64,000 bases of DNA from Caloranaerobacter sp. TR13. GTDB lineage: Bacteria > Bacillota > Clostridia > Tissierellales > Thermohalobacteraceae. The DNA lies in the NCBI RefSeq assembly GCF_001316435.1, contig NZ_JXLL01000001.1, positions 372,001-436,000 of the forward strand, given 5' to 3'. Positions 43,189 through 52,767 of this stretch are shown piece after piece. The notes below the pieces were generated by a model. It was not told where the DNA came from and did no database searches. It worked only from the letters and a program-made list of their open reading frames with translations. Within the stretch, counting starts at the first letter, position 1. Every line of letters begins with the position of its first letter. The position numbers were made by a program, and so were the translations under genes.

Positions 43189-44676
43189 ATGAACATTGAA
43201 AAAATTAAGTTTCAATTAGATAAAAACTCAGACCAGCATCTATATATACAATTATACAGCAAAATAAAAAAATTAATTTTAGATGGTACTTTGAAACCTC
43301 ATACAAAATTACCTCCTATAAGAAAATTTGCTGATGAATTAAACGTAAATAATGTAACCATTGTTAATGCTTACAATTTACTTCAAAAAGAAAACCTAGT
43401 ATATAAAAAAGTAGGAAGTGGTACTTTTGTTAACATAATAAATTATGATATGGACATAGAAGTTGACTACAAGCAATATTTGTATACTCTAAATAAAGAA
43501 AAAATAAATCATTATATATATAATTCTGAAAATATTATTGATTTTTCAAATACAACTCCAACAAATGATCTTTTTCCTGTTGAAGATTTTAAATACGTCA
43601 TTAACTTGGTTTTAGATAGAGATAAAGGAAATGCTTTTAAATATCAAGAAAGTCAAGGATACTATCCCTTAAGAGAAACTATAAAAAACTATTTGTCTAA
43701 TTACACAATTAATTGTGATACTAGTAACATACAGATCATATCTGGAGCTCAACAGGGAATAGATATTCTTTCTAAAGCACTAATAGATTATGGCGATATA
43801 GTTTTTACAGAAAGTCCAACTTACACAGGAGCTATTGCAGCTTTTAAATCAAGAGCAGCAAAAATTATAGAAATTCCCATTAAAAAAGATGGTATAGATT
43901 TGAATTATTTAGAAGACAAACTTAGAAACTTTAGACCTAAGTTTATTTATGTTATGCCTAATTTTCAAAATCCAACAGGTTATACTTATTCAAAATTAAA
44001 AAAAATAAAGTTACTAGAATTAGCTAATAAATATGAAACTTTAGTAGTTGAAGACGACTACCTAAATGACATTTCGTTTAACAATAAATATCCAGAAACA
44101 TTAAAATCACTAGATAAAAACAATAGAGTTATTTATATTAAAAGTTTTTCTAAAACTTTCATGCCTGGATTAAGATTAGGGTTTATGATAATACCTATTT
44201 CGATACAGAATGAAATACTTGTAGCAAAACATATATCTGACATATCTACATCTGGTCTTATGCAAAGAGTTTTAGACCTATATATTAAAATGGGTTTATT
44301 TAAAAAGCACATTAATGAAATTAATAAAATATACAAAAAGAGATTTGATCTGATGGTTAAAAGTTTATCAAATTATATACCTAAACAGGTTAGTTATTCT
44401 ATTCCTGAAGGTGGTCTTAATTTCTGGCTTTCATTACCACATGGTTATTTAAGCGATGAACTACATGAACTATGTTTTAAAAAAGGTATTCTTATAACCC
44501 CTGGTTCAATATTTTATGCTAATAAAGTCAAAAGTAATTCTTTTAGAATTAGTATTGCATCAGTCAATGAATCTATAATAGAAGCCGGTATTAGTCGACT
44601 TTCCGAAATAATAAATGACCTCTTTAATAAATCAGATATTAATAAATATCATTTCAATCCTCTAACTCATTTATAA
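43189..44676 (+). CDS. MocR-type GntR/aminotransferase regulator
   Basis: A 495-residue fusion of an N-terminal GntR winged helix (HLYIQLYSKIKKLI, then LPPIRKFADELNVNNVTI, about residues 15-75) to a class I aminotransferase domain with the PLP lysine in SFSKTFMPGLRLGF and the substrate loop PNFQNPTGYTYS. MocR regulators bind PLP and sense vitamin B6 or amino-acid metabolites. No pdx gene is adjacent. ATG 43189 is 6 bases after TGGAGGA. The gene converges on the K+ channel gene. Confidence 0.88.
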   Translation: MNIEKIKFQLDKNSDQHLYIQLYSKIKKLILDGTLKPHTKLPPIRKFADELNVNNVTIVNAYNLLQKENLVYKKVGSGTFVNIINYDMDIEVDYKQYLYTLNKEKINHYIYNSENIIDFSNTTPTNDLFPVEDFKYVINLVLDRDKGNAFKYQESQGYYPLRETIKNYLSNYTINCDTSNIQIISGAQQGIDILSKALIDYGDIVFTESPTYTGAIAAFKSRAAKIIEIPIKKDGIDLNYLEDKLRNFRPKFIYVMPNFQNPTGYTYSKLKKIKLLELANKYETLVVEDDYLNDISFNNKYPETLKSLDKNNRVIYIKSFSKTFMPGLRLGFMIIPISIQNEILVAKHISDISTSGLMQRVLDLYIKMGLFKKHINEINKIYKKRFDLMVKSLSNYIPKQVSYSIPEGGLNFWLSLPHGYLSDELHELCFKKGILITPGSIFYANKVKSNSFRISIASVNESIIEAGISRLSEIINDLFNKSDINKYHFNPLTHL

Positions 44677-44702
44677 TTATATTAAAACTATATAAGCAAA
44701 AG

Positions 44703-45740
44703 TTAAATAATTTTATCTTCTGCAATATATATTAAATTATCTTTTTCCTTTAATATTGTAGTTTTACTAGGGTTCAAAAAAACTTTATTATCTCTATATA
44801 TACCTATGAGAGTTGCCCCTTTGTTTAAAAATTCAATAGCAATTCTCTCATAGGTTTTTCCTATATATTCTTTATCAACAATTACCTCATAAATTTCATT
44901 TCCATAAGAATTAGTAAGTAACTCTTTTATAGCTTTACTAACACCTTTATATAATGCACATCTCATCATGATTTTACTCTCAAATTGTGTACTAATTATA
45001 GTTTCATTAACATTGGCACGCTTAAAATGTATCAAGTTTTTTTGATCAATAACTTCTGACACTAAGTGAATATTGGGATTAATTTTACTTATAGCTAAAC
45101 TTATTAGTACAGATCTTGCATCTATCATTTCACTATTTTCTAAACTTCTATCTGCTAGTACAATTGCTGATTTAGCATGTTTAATATTAGCTCTTTCTAA
45201 AACGTTATCTGTTGTAGGATCCCCTTTTATATAGAAAACATTATTATTATCATATGGATTATGGGAAATATTAGCCACTAAAACAATTTTTAATTTTTCA
45301 TCCTCTCTTAATAACTCTTCAATAATAGATTTTGCTTGATAATTCCAACCAAAAATAACTATATGATTACTGAAGTTTACATCCAATAAACCCATCCCCT
45401 TTTTTAAGTTTCTTTCTACAAACACAGAAGCTATTGAAGCGGTAGAAAAACCAAAAGAACCAATCCCTATAATCATTAATGAAATAGCTATTATACGACC
45501 AAATTGGGTTGTTGGATAAATGTCCCCGTAACCAACTGTTGTACTTGTTACAAATCCCCACCATAATGCATCCCATAAAGAATTGATATTTGGGTTCTTA
45601 TTATTTTCTATTAAATAAAATAAAACCGAACTAATTACTATAAAAAATATTACTAATAAAATTGCTTTATAAACTTTTGTTGCTCTAAGTGAAATATGGA
45701 GTTTTCTAATATATATAGTTAAGTTAGTAATTTCTACCAC
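44703..45740 (-). CDS. Potassium channel with RCK (TrkA-N/TrkA-C) domains
   Basis: A 345-residue membrane protein: helix 1 at about 23-43, pore helix with selectivity filter TVGYGD at 68-73, helix 2 at about 83-105, then a TrkA-N Rossmann domain (HIVIFGWNYQAKSI) and a TrkA-C domain at the C-terminus. It is a two-helix, MthK-like channel. The GTG start at 45740 abuts AAAGGGG with almost no spacing, so the true start may be a few codons downstream. It is divergent from the following gene. Confidence 0.9.
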   Translation of the reverse strand: MVEITNLTIYIRKLHISLRATKVYKAILLVIFFIVISSVLFYLIENNKNPNINSLWDALWWGFVTSTTVGYGDIYPTTQFGRIIAISLMIIGIGSFGFSTASIASVFVERNLKKGMGLLDVNFSNHIVIFGWNYQAKSIIEELLREDEKLKIVLVANISHNPYDNNNVFYIKGDPTTDNVLERANIKHAKSAIVLADRSLENSEMIDARSVLISLAISKINPNIHLVSEVIDQKNLIHFKRANVNETIISTQFESKIMMRCALYKGVSKAIKELLTNSYGNEIYEVIVDKEYIGKTYERIAIEFLNKGATLIGIYRDNKVFLNPSKTTILKEKDNLIYIAEDKII

Positions 45741-46038
45741 CCCTTTAACAACATAATAAAGATATTTTATTAAACTTCAATTAGAATCTTATTAATTAAC
45801 TTTTTTTAGCCTTAAATTTCGTTCAAATTTCTTTGTATAATATTATTTCCTTAATATATTTAATAATAATGTTAAATTTAATCTTATTTAGTAATTATTT
45901 ATTGAATTTTGTAGCAATTTTTAGAAATTTTTACATTTCCCTGGTAATATATAGCACCCATAATATTCAATAGTATGTAAATATATTTAAAATAAATTCA
46001 TTATATATTTTTAAAAATAATTATAAGGAGGTTTATAT
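45741..46038. other. AT-rich divergent intergenic region
   Basis: Just under 300 bases separating the K+ channel gene (-) from the unrecognised gene at 46039 (+). It must hold promoters in both directions, but no element was clear enough to call, and no RNA gene or open frame was seen. Confidence 0.5.
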
Positions 46039-46812
46039 ATGAATAGTAATAAATTAAATATAATAAAATTGCCCGAAGAGTTAATTGAATTCAAAAAATT
46101 ATATTTAAACAATAGAGATCCTATTAGAAGAAAAGTATTAAGTTTTGCTGAAGTTTCTTACTTTATGAATAAAATTATTCCTTTACCTATAAATTCAAAT
46201 ACTTATTATAAAGTTAGATATGAATCTTATGATAATGATAAATATCTACTCTTACTTTTAGCCTATAACTATATTATTTATAAATTGTTACTGAAAAGAG
46301 TAAACTTATATGAACTAAAAATACCTTTTGAAGATATTACTTTAACAACAAATTTTATAGATATATTTTTCCAATATAAAACACCAATTATAGATAAGAA
46401 GACTAATATTGTTTGGATATTGCCGAAACAAAAGATAAAGAAATATATTTATGAATCAATTTATTTCAATAATTTTAATAACTACTATTATGAAGAAGAA
46501 ACTCTTTTAAAACTCATATATATAATAGCAGGATTTGTTAAATATGAATATCAAAATTTAAATACTGAAATAATTGATGAAATAAATCTGTTAAATTATC
46601 CTACTTTAGTTTTTGCAAATATTAAACTTTATGAAAAAGGGATAATTAAAATCTTTGAAGAAAATAATAGAATAAGTATTATATTAAGTCTTAATTCTTC
46701 TAATCAAAATATTATTTTTACTAAGAATGAAAGTCTATTAAAAAAGAAAATCTTACAAGTTATAAATAAAATAGATGGTATAGATTATAATATAGATGAT
46801 TTCTTAGACTAA
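46039..46812 (+). CDS. Unrecognised 257-residue protein
   Basis: I do not recognise a family. It is rich in Asn, Ile, Tyr and Lys, with no signal peptide, metal motif or P-loop. A Tyr/Leu-rich helix-like stretch (YLLLLLAYNYIIYKLLLKR, residues about 74-92) is too polar for a clear membrane span. The strong AAGGAGG ribosome site and full-length frame argue that it is real. It stands alone: no gene lies close enough to share a transcript. Confidence 0.7.
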   Translation: MNSNKLNIIKLPEELIEFKKLYLNNRDPIRRKVLSFAEVSYFMNKIIPLPINSNTYYKVRYESYDNDKYLLLLLAYNYIIYKLLLKRVNLYELKIPFEDITLTTNFIDIFFQYKTPIIDKKTNIVWILPKQKIKKYIYESIYFNNFNNYYYEEETLLKLIYIIAGFVKYEYQNLNTEIIDEINLLNYPTLVFANIKLYEKGIIKIFEENNRISIILSLNSSNQNIIFTKNESLLKKKILQVINKIDGIDYNIDDFLD

Positions 46813-46928
46813 AAATAGTTTTTTGAATTATACAATTAGTATAATTGCATATTTTAAAAATATTTAGATATTTTTAAACATTCAATGCAGTATCGCGCGT
46901 TTGTATATGCATTTTTCTGAAAATTAAC

Positions 46929-46957
46929 TTGACATAAAATAATTATAGTGTTATAAT
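46929..46957 (+). promoter_or_regulatory. Near-ideal vegetative promoter
   Basis: TTGACA at 46929-46934, a 17-base spacer and TATAAT at 46952-46957, with TGT making an extended -10. It is the closest match to the sigma-A consensus seen in the window and lies 33 bases before the 49-residue gene. Confidence 0.85.
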
Positions 46958-46990
46958 AAGACTAGGATATTAAAAGAGGGGGTTTGATAA

Positions 46991-47140
46991 ATGAATAGAG
47001 GTACTATAAAGAATCTTAAATCATTGCAAACTAGTAGACTAAAAAAATGTGGTGCTATTACATGCATACACAACATTGACGGTTATTGCAATATGGATAA
47101 ATGTGAGATTTATGAGAGAACTTTAAGACAAGAATATTAA
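46991..47140 (+). CDS. Small Cys-rich protein (49 residues)
   Basis: A short gene with four cysteines (20, 25, 33, 38) in a C-x4-C-x7-C-x4-C pattern and the C-terminal CEIYERTLRQE. A strong AGAGGGGG ribosome site precedes ATG, behind a near-perfect promoter, and a terminator follows, so it is an independent, well-expressed unit. It resembles small clostridial metal-binding proteins sometimes mislabelled hydroxymyristoyl-ACP dehydratase; the four Cys could hold one zinc or iron. Function unknown. Confidence 0.75.
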   Translation: MNRGTIKNLKSLQTSRLKKCGAITCIHNIDGYCNMDKCEIYERTLRQEY

Positions 47141-47147
47141 AAAAAAA

Positions 47148-47170
47148 GAGGAAGGCTAGCTAGCTTCCTC
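47148..47170 (-). terminator. Intrinsic terminator of the aminotransferase gene
   Basis: Read on the minus strand, a 7-bp stem (GAGGAAG with CTTCCTC, loop of 9) is followed by eight or more T. It lies just past the 47181 stop. Confidence 0.8.
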
Positions 47171-47175
47171 TAAGA

Positions 47176-47201
47176 AACACCTATTTGGTGTTAATTTTTT
47201 T
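47176..47201 (+). terminator. Intrinsic terminator of the 49-residue gene
   Basis: A 6-bp stem (AACACC with GGTGTT, loop TATTT) followed by AATTTTTTT, overlapping the end of the opposing aminotransferase gene. Confidence 0.75.
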
Positions 47202-48380
47202 GTACTCAATAAGACCTTCTTTTAATATATTCATTGCCTTTTTCAAATCATTTTCATTTAAAACATATGATATTCTTATCTCATCTTTGCCTAAACCTTC
47301 TGTTGCATAGAACCCTTCAGCAGGTGCTACCATAACAGTTTCATTATTTACATCGAAATCACTTAATAACCATTTAACAAAATCTTCGGCATTTTCTACT
47401 GGTAGTTTGGCAATTACATAAAAAGCTCCATGTGGTTTTCTACATAATACACCTTCCATTGTAGATAATGCTTCATATACAACGTCTCTTCTTTTTCTGT
47501 ATTCTTCAACAACCCCTTCAAAATAGTTATCTGGTACATTAACTAGCTTAGATGCACCTATTTGTTCTATTGTTGCAACACAAAGTCTACTTTGACATAG
47601 TTTTAAAACTTGTCTAATTAATTCCTTATTCTTACTTGCAATTGAACCTATTCTTGCTCCACAAGCACTATACCTTTTTGATACACTATCTATTATAATT
47701 ACTCTGTCTTTAATATCATCTAAGTGTGCAAAACTTATATACTCAAAGTCATCATATACAAATTCCCTATAAACTTCATCTGCTATAATAAATAAATCGT
47801 TTTCCTTTGCTATATCTCTAATCATGTTTATTTCCTCTGGTGTATAAATAACACCAGTTGGATTACCAGGGTTGGATAGTAAAATAGCTTTAGTTTTGTC
47901 AGTAATTAAACTTACTATTACTTCTTTCTTTGGTAAGTGAAAACCGTCCTCTGCTCTTGTTGTTATTGGATTTACTTTAATTCCTGCTGAATTACCAAAA
48001 CCATTATAATTTGTGTAAAATGGCTCTGGAACTAGTATTTCATCTCCATAATCACAAATTGCCAATAAAGCAAATAATAATGCTTCACTACCACCATTTG
48101 TGATAAGTATCTCATCTTCTTCAAAATAAATATCATACTTTTTATAATAATTAATAAAGCTTTTAATTAGCTCAGGTATTCCTCGTGAATTAGTATAAGC
48201 TAATACTTTTTGGTCAAAGCTTCTAATAGCTTTAAAAAATGAATCAGGAGTTTCAATATCAGGTTGTCCGATGTTTAAATGATAAACTTTTTTACCATTT
48301 TTCTTAGCTTTCTCAGCTATAGGAACTAATTTTCTAATTGGTGATTCTTGCATTGATAAAATTCTTTTAGAAAGTTCCAT
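47181..48380 (-). CDS. PLP-dependent class I aminotransferase
   Basis: A 399-residue fold-type I aminotransferase. Motifs are HLNIGQPDIETP, TNGGSEALLFAL, LLSNPGNPTGVIY (PLP-contact Asn), DEVYREFVYDD and the PLP lysine in SVSKRYSACGARIGS, with the C-terminal carboxylate-binding Arg in EIRISYV. It is aspartate/aromatic-type, but the exact amino acid is not decidable by eye. ATG follows TAAGGAGGTATT. It is alone on the minus strand and ends at a terminator. Confidence 0.9.
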   Translation of the reverse strand: MELSKRILSMQESPIRKLVPIAEKAKKNGKKVYHLNIGQPDIETPDSFFKAIRSFDQKVLAYTNSRGIPELIKSFINYYKKYDIYFEEDEILITNGGSEALLFALLAICDYGDEILVPEPFYTNYNGFGNSAGIKVNPITTRAEDGFHLPKKEVIVSLITDKTKAILLSNPGNPTGVIYTPEEINMIRDIAKENDLFIIADEVYREFVYDDFEYISFAHLDDIKDRVIIIDSVSKRYSACGARIGSIASKNKELIRQVLKLCQSRLCVATIEQIGASKLVNVPDNYFEGVVEEYRKRRDVVYEALSTMEGVLCRKPHGAFYVIAKLPVENAEDFVKWLLSDFDVNNETVMVAPAEGFYATEGLGKDEIRISYVLNENDLKKAMNILKEGLIEYKKINTK

Positions 48381-48608
48381 AATAATACCTCCTTAAATAA
48401 ATTAGTCTGAAAACCTTTTCATCAAATTCAAAAAAATATACTAACAATATTATAATAACATAAAAAGGTCTTTAAATAAAAGACTATCGAAATTGAATAC
48501 AAAATTGCATTACACAACTTAATATAAATTATTTTTAATTCTAATGTAGAACAATATTAATTAAGTGATTCTTAAAAATTAATAACTCTTCTATTTTCCA
48601 AAATTATT

Positions 48609-48617
48609 TGTTATAAT
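48609..48617 (+). promoter_or_regulatory. Extended -10 promoter before miaB
   Basis: TGTTATAAT with TATAAT at 48612-48617, 57 bases before the start. The 290-base gap from 48381 shows no riboswitch or T-box architecture that I can support. Confidence 0.55.
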
Positions 48618-48673
48618 ATTTTTTAATTATAGGGATTATATAATTAGCAGTAATTAAGAGGAGGAGACTTATT

Positions 48674-50017
48674 TTGAATAAAGCAAACAATCTACAGAAA
48701 AGAAAATACTATATAGAGACTTGGGGTTGCCAGATGAATGAACATGATTCTGAAAAAATGTCCGGAATTTTAGAAAGTATTGGTTATATTGAAACTAATA
48801 CACCTAAAGATGCAGATCTAATCATTTTTAATACATGTCTTGTTAGAAAAAATGCAGAGCTTAAAGTTTATGGTAATCTTGGACATTTAAAAACATTAAA
48901 AAACAAAAAACCTGAAATGTTAATTGCAGTTTGTGGCTGCATGACACAAAAAAAAGAAATAAGAGATTTAATTAAAGAAAAATATAGTCATGTAGATATA
49001 GTATTTGGCACTCACAACATACACAAATTGCCAGAATTAATTGCTAATGCAAGACAAAATTCTAGAATGATAATAGACGTTTGGGAAGACTCAGGAAACA
49101 TAATTGAAGGATTACCAGCTAAAAGAAAATATGGATTTAAAGCTTTTGTTAATGTAATGCATGGTTGCAATAATTTCTGTACTTATTGTATTGTTCCTTA
49201 TACTAGAGGTCGTGAAAAAAGTAGACTTCCAGAAGATATTTTAAGAGAAATTAATGAACTTTCAGCTCAGGGTTGTAAAGAAGTAACTTTATTAGGTCAA
49301 AATGTAAACTCTTATGGTAAAAATTTAGATAAAAAAGTAAGTTTTGCGCAATTATTAAGAATGGTTAATGAAGTAAAAGGTATAGAAAGGATCAGATTCA
49401 CCACATCGCATCCTAAAGATCTTTCTGATGAGTTAATATTAGCCATTAAAGAATGTGATAAGGTATGCGAACATATACATTTACCATTTCAAGCAGGAAG
49501 TAATAAAATTTTAAAAGCTATGAATAGAAAATATTCAAAAGAACATTATCTAAATTTAATCGAAAAAATCAAAAATGAAATACCTAATATTGCCATAACA
49601 ACAGATATAATCGTAGGTTTTCCTGGAGAAACAGAAGAAGACTTCGAAGAAACTTTAGATGTAGTTAGAAAAGTAAAGTTTGATTCAGCTTTTACATTCC
49701 TTTATTCAATAAGAAAAGGTACTCCAGCTGCAAAAATGGAAAATCAAGTTCCCGAAGACATTAAACATAAAAGATTTAAAAGACTATTAGACACTATTTA
49801 TCCTATTAGTTTAGAAATTAATCAAAAGCTTAAAAATAAGGTAGTTGAAGTTCTAGTTGAAGAAATAAGTAAAACTGATAAAACAAAAGTAACAGGAAGG
49901 ACTAGAACAAATAAAGTTGTTCATTTCTCGGGAGACAAAAACCTAATAGGTAAATTAGTTAAAGTTAGAATTACAAATCCTAAAACTTGGACTTTAGAAG
50001 GTGAATTAATAGACTGA
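48674..50017 (+). CDS. miaB: tRNA-2-methylthio-N6-dimethylallyladenosine synthase
   Basis: A 447-residue radical-SAM methylthiotransferase. The N-terminal MTTase domain begins [17 protein letters not shown] and supplies three cluster Cys. The radical SAM motif CNNFCTYC is at about 165-172, and a C-terminal TRAM RNA-binding domain ends the protein. It modifies i6A37 in tRNA made by MiaA, encoded at 54635. The start is TTG behind GAGGAG. Confidence 0.96.
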   Translation: MNKANNLQKRKYYIETWGCQMNEHDSEKMSGILESIGYIETNTPKDADLIIFNTCLVRKNAELKVYGNLGHLKTLKNKKPEMLIAVCGCMTQKKEIRDLIKEKYSHVDIVFGTHNIHKLPELIANARQNSRMIIDVWEDSGNIIEGLPAKRKYGFKAFVNVMHGCNNFCTYCIVPYTRGREKSRLPEDILREINELSAQGCKEVTLLGQNVNSYGKNLDKKVSFAQLLRMVNEVKGIERIRFTTSHPKDLSDELILAIKECDKVCEHIHLPFQAGSNKILKAMNRKYSKEHYLNLIEKIKNEIPNIAITTDIIVGFPGETEEDFEETLDVVRKVKFDSAFTFLYSIRKGTPAAKMENQVPEDIKHKRFKRLLDTIYPISLEINQKLKNKVVEVLVEEISKTDKTKVTGRTRTNKVVHFSGDKNLIGKLVKVRITNPKTWTLEGELID

Positions 50018-50034
50018 TAAATATTTTTGTTATT

Positions 50035-50060
50035 ATAGGCTAGGGCTTACCTTAGCCTAT
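50035..50060 (+). terminator. Hairpin between miaB and mutS
   Basis: An 8-bp stem (ATAGGCTA with TAGCCTAT, loop of 10). The T tract is weak (TTTAAATT), so it may attenuate rather than stop transcription. mutS has its own -10 downstream. Confidence 0.45.
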
Positions 50061-50081
50061 TTAAATTCCAAGCCATTTATA

Positions 50082-50090
50082 TGTTATAAT
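50082..50090 (+). promoter_or_regulatory. Extended -10 promoter before mutS
   Basis: TGTTATAAT with TATAAT at 50085-50090, 33 bases before the mutS start. No strong -35 is present. Confidence 0.55.
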
Positions 50091-50122
50091 ATACCTGTAT
50101 ATATAAATTGGAGGGAAATAAT

Positions 50123-52756
50123 TTGAAAAATTTAACACCGATGATGAAACAATACTTAAATATAAAAGAAAAATATAAAGATGCAATTCTGTTTTTTAGA
50201 CTTGGTGACTTTTACGAAATGTTCTTTGATGATGCAATCCTAGCATCTAAAGAACTAGAAATCACATTAACAGGTAGAGACTGTGGTAATAAAGAAAGAG
50301 CTCCTATGTGTGGAGTACCATTTCATTCTGCTGATGCTTATATAGCTAAGCTAGTTAAAAAAGGTTACAAAGTAGCTATATGTGAACAAATAGAAGATCC
50401 ATCAAAATCAAAAGGTATTGTTAAAAGAGATGTAGTTAGGATAATTACACCTGGTACTATAACAGATACAAAAATTCTAGAAGACAAAAATAATAATTAT
50501 CTTTGTAGTATATATATGGATATAACAGGGATAGGTCTTTCATATGTCGATGTTACTACTGGTGAATTATATACAACTGAAATTACAGGAAATGAAAAAA
50601 TATTAATTAACACATTGTTCGATGAATTAGCTAAAATTCGTCCTACTGAAATAATATTAAATGATTATTTATACAACAAAAAGGATATTATAAAAAAAAT
50701 TGAAAATAAATTTAATTCAATTACTAACTTTTATGATAATTGGACTTATGAATATAATGTAGCTAAAGAAGTAATTTTAAATCAAATGTCAGTTTTATCT
50801 TTGGATGGATATGGACTAAATGGAAAGGTATATTCTGTAATATCATTAGGTTCTCTTATTAATTATTTAAATGAAACACAAAAAATAACATTAAAGCATT
50901 TGAATCATGTTACATTTTACACAATTGATAATTTTATGATGCTAGATATTAATACTCGTGTAAATCTAGAACTTACTGAAACGATAAGAGGCAAAAATAA
51001 AAAAGGTTCTTTATTTGGTCTACTAGACTGTACATCAACCGCAATGGGTGGTAGAATGTTGAAAAGATGGATAGAAGAACCTTTAATAAACATTAAAGAT
51101 ATTAAAGAAAGATTGGATGCCGTAGATTATCTGTTTAATAATTTTCTAGTTGTAGACGAAATAAAAGAACTTCTAAAAAGCGTATACGATATAGAAAGAA
51201 TAATAGGTAAAATTGTTTATGGAACTTGTAATGCTAGAGATTTAATTTCCCTAAAAAAGTCTGTATTAGTTTTTCCAGCTATTAAAAATATTTTACAGAA
51301 AACATCTTCTAAATTACTTTTATCCTTAGGCAAAAAATTAGATACATTAAAAGATATATATGAACTTATAGAAAATGCAATTATTGATGAGCCTCCTATA
51401 TCTATTAAGGAAGGTAATATTATCAAAAATGAATATAGTAAAGAATTATTTGAACTTAGAGAAGCAGCAACTAAAGGCAAGGAATGGATATACAAATTAG
51501 AACAAAATGAAAGAGAAAGGACTAAAATCAAGTCATTAAAAATAGGATATAATAAGGTTTTCGGGTATTATATAGAAATAACAAAATCAAATTTAAAGTA
51601 TGTTCCTAACGAATATATTAGAAAACAAACGCTTGCTAACTCAGAAAGATATATCACTCCTGAATTGAAAGAAATGGAATCTAAAATACTTGGAGCGCAA
51701 GACAAAATAGTAAAGTTAGAATATGATATTTTTATTAATATTAGAGAAACAATTAAAGATCAAATAAAAAGAATACAAGAAAGCGCCAAAATAATTGCTA
51801 TTTTAGATGTTCTCTGTGCATTTGCAATAACTGCATATAAAAATAATTATACAAAACCAAAACTAAATTTAGATGGAATAATCCAAATTAAAAATGGAAG
51901 GCACCCAGTAGTAGAAAAAATGCTAGGGGAAGGTTTATTTATACCAAATGATACTTTTCTTGATAATGATAAGAATAGAATTGCTATAATAACAGGACCT
52001 AATATGGCCGGTAAATCTACATATATGAGACAAGTAGCGCTTATTACCTTGATGGCACATATAGGTTCATTTGTGCCAGCTGATGATGCAAATATAGGAA
52101 TAGTTGATAGAATATTTACTAGAGTAGGTGCATCTGATAACCTATCTCAAGGGCAAAGTACTTTTATGGTTGAAATGAGTGAAGTAGCAAATATACTTAA
52201 TAATGGAACTGCAAATAGTCTAATAATTTTAGATGAAATAGGTAGAGGTACTAGTACTTTTGATGGCTTAAGTATTGCATGGGCAGTAATTGAATATATT
52301 AGTGATAAAATAGAAGCTAAAACTCTTTTTGCAACTCACTACCATGAACTTAGTGAATTAGAAGGTAAGATAGAAGGAGTAAATAATTTTCGTATATTAG
52401 TTAAAGAAAAAGGAGATGACATTATCTTTCTTAGAAAAATAGGTAAAGGAAGTGCAGATAAAAGCTACGGTATACAAGTAGCTAAACTGGCAGGTGTACC
52501 TCTTGATGTAATCAAAAGAGCTAAGGAAATTTTACGTAGACTAGAAGAAACTGATATTAACAATACAGCATTAACAATTGATGAAAATATAGAAGTATGT
52601 AATGTTAATGAAATAAATGAATACCAACTAGATTTTTTTAATTTAAAATACAATAATTTTATTGATAAAATAAAATCTATAGATATAATGAAAGTAACTC
52701 CCCTTGATGCAATAAATATTCTATATGAAATTATAAAAGAGGCAAGCGAATTATAG
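50123..52756 (+). CDS. mutS: DNA mismatch repair protein MutS
   Basis: An 877-residue mismatch sensor. The mismatch-probing Phe-x-Glu is Phe30-Glu32 (GDFYEMFF), Walker A GPNMAGKST is near residue 625 and Walker B ILDEIGRGTSTFDG near 703. The start TTG at 50123 is 7 bases after GGAGGG; a TTG at 50108 overlaps that site. It forms an operon with mutL 11 bases downstream. Confidence 0.97.
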   Translation: MKNLTPMMKQYLNIKEKYKDAILFFRLGDFYEMFFDDAILASKELEITLTGRDCGNKERAPMCGVPFHSADAYIAKLVKKGYKVAICEQIEDPSKSKGIVKRDVVRIITPGTITDTKILEDKNNNYLCSIYMDITGIGLSYVDVTTGELYTTEITGNEKILINTLFDELAKIRPTEIILNDYLYNKKDIIKKIENKFNSITNFYDNWTYEYNVAKEVILNQMSVLSLDGYGLNGKVYSVISLGSLINYLNETQKITLKHLNHVTFYTIDNFMMLDINTRVNLELTETIRGKNKKGSLFGLLDCTSTAMGGRMLKRWIEEPLINIKDIKERLDAVDYLFNNFLVVDEIKELLKSVYDIERIIGKIVYGTCNARDLISLKKSVLVFPAIKNILQKTSSKLLLSLGKKLDTLKDIYELIENAIIDEPPISIKEGNIIKNEYSKELFELREAATKGKEWIYKLEQNERERTKIKSLKIGYNKVFGYYIEITKSNLKYVPNEYIRKQTLANSERYITPELKEMESKILGAQDKIVKLEYDIFINIRETIKDQIKRIQESAKIIAILDVLCAFAITAYKNNYTKPKLNLDGIIQIKNGRHPVVEKMLGEGLFIPNDTFLDNDKNRIAIITGPNMAGKSTYMRQVALITLMAHIGSFVPADDANIGIVDRIFTRVGASDNLSQGQSTFMVEMSEVANILNNGTANSLIILDEIGRGTSTFDGLSIAWAVIEYISDKIEAKTLFATHYHELSELEGKIEGVNNFRILVKEKGDDIIFLRKIGKGSADKSYGIQVAKLAGVPLDVIKRAKEILRRLEETDINNTALTIDENIEVCNVNEINEYQLDFFNLKYNNFIDKIKSIDIMKVTPLDAINILYEIIKEASEL

Positions 52757-52767
52757 GAGAGATTTAG

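Noticed and set aside
42513-44676. Treating the MerR-like and MocR-like genes as one operon controlling vitamin B6 synthesis.
   Set aside because: No pdx genes are nearby, and they are separated by 82 bases containing a -10-like sequence, so a common function is unsupported.
48381-48673. T-box or riboswitch upstream of miaB or the aminotransferase.
   Set aside because: No conserved stem architecture, specifier or T-box-like sequence is present; only AT-rich DNA and an extended -10.
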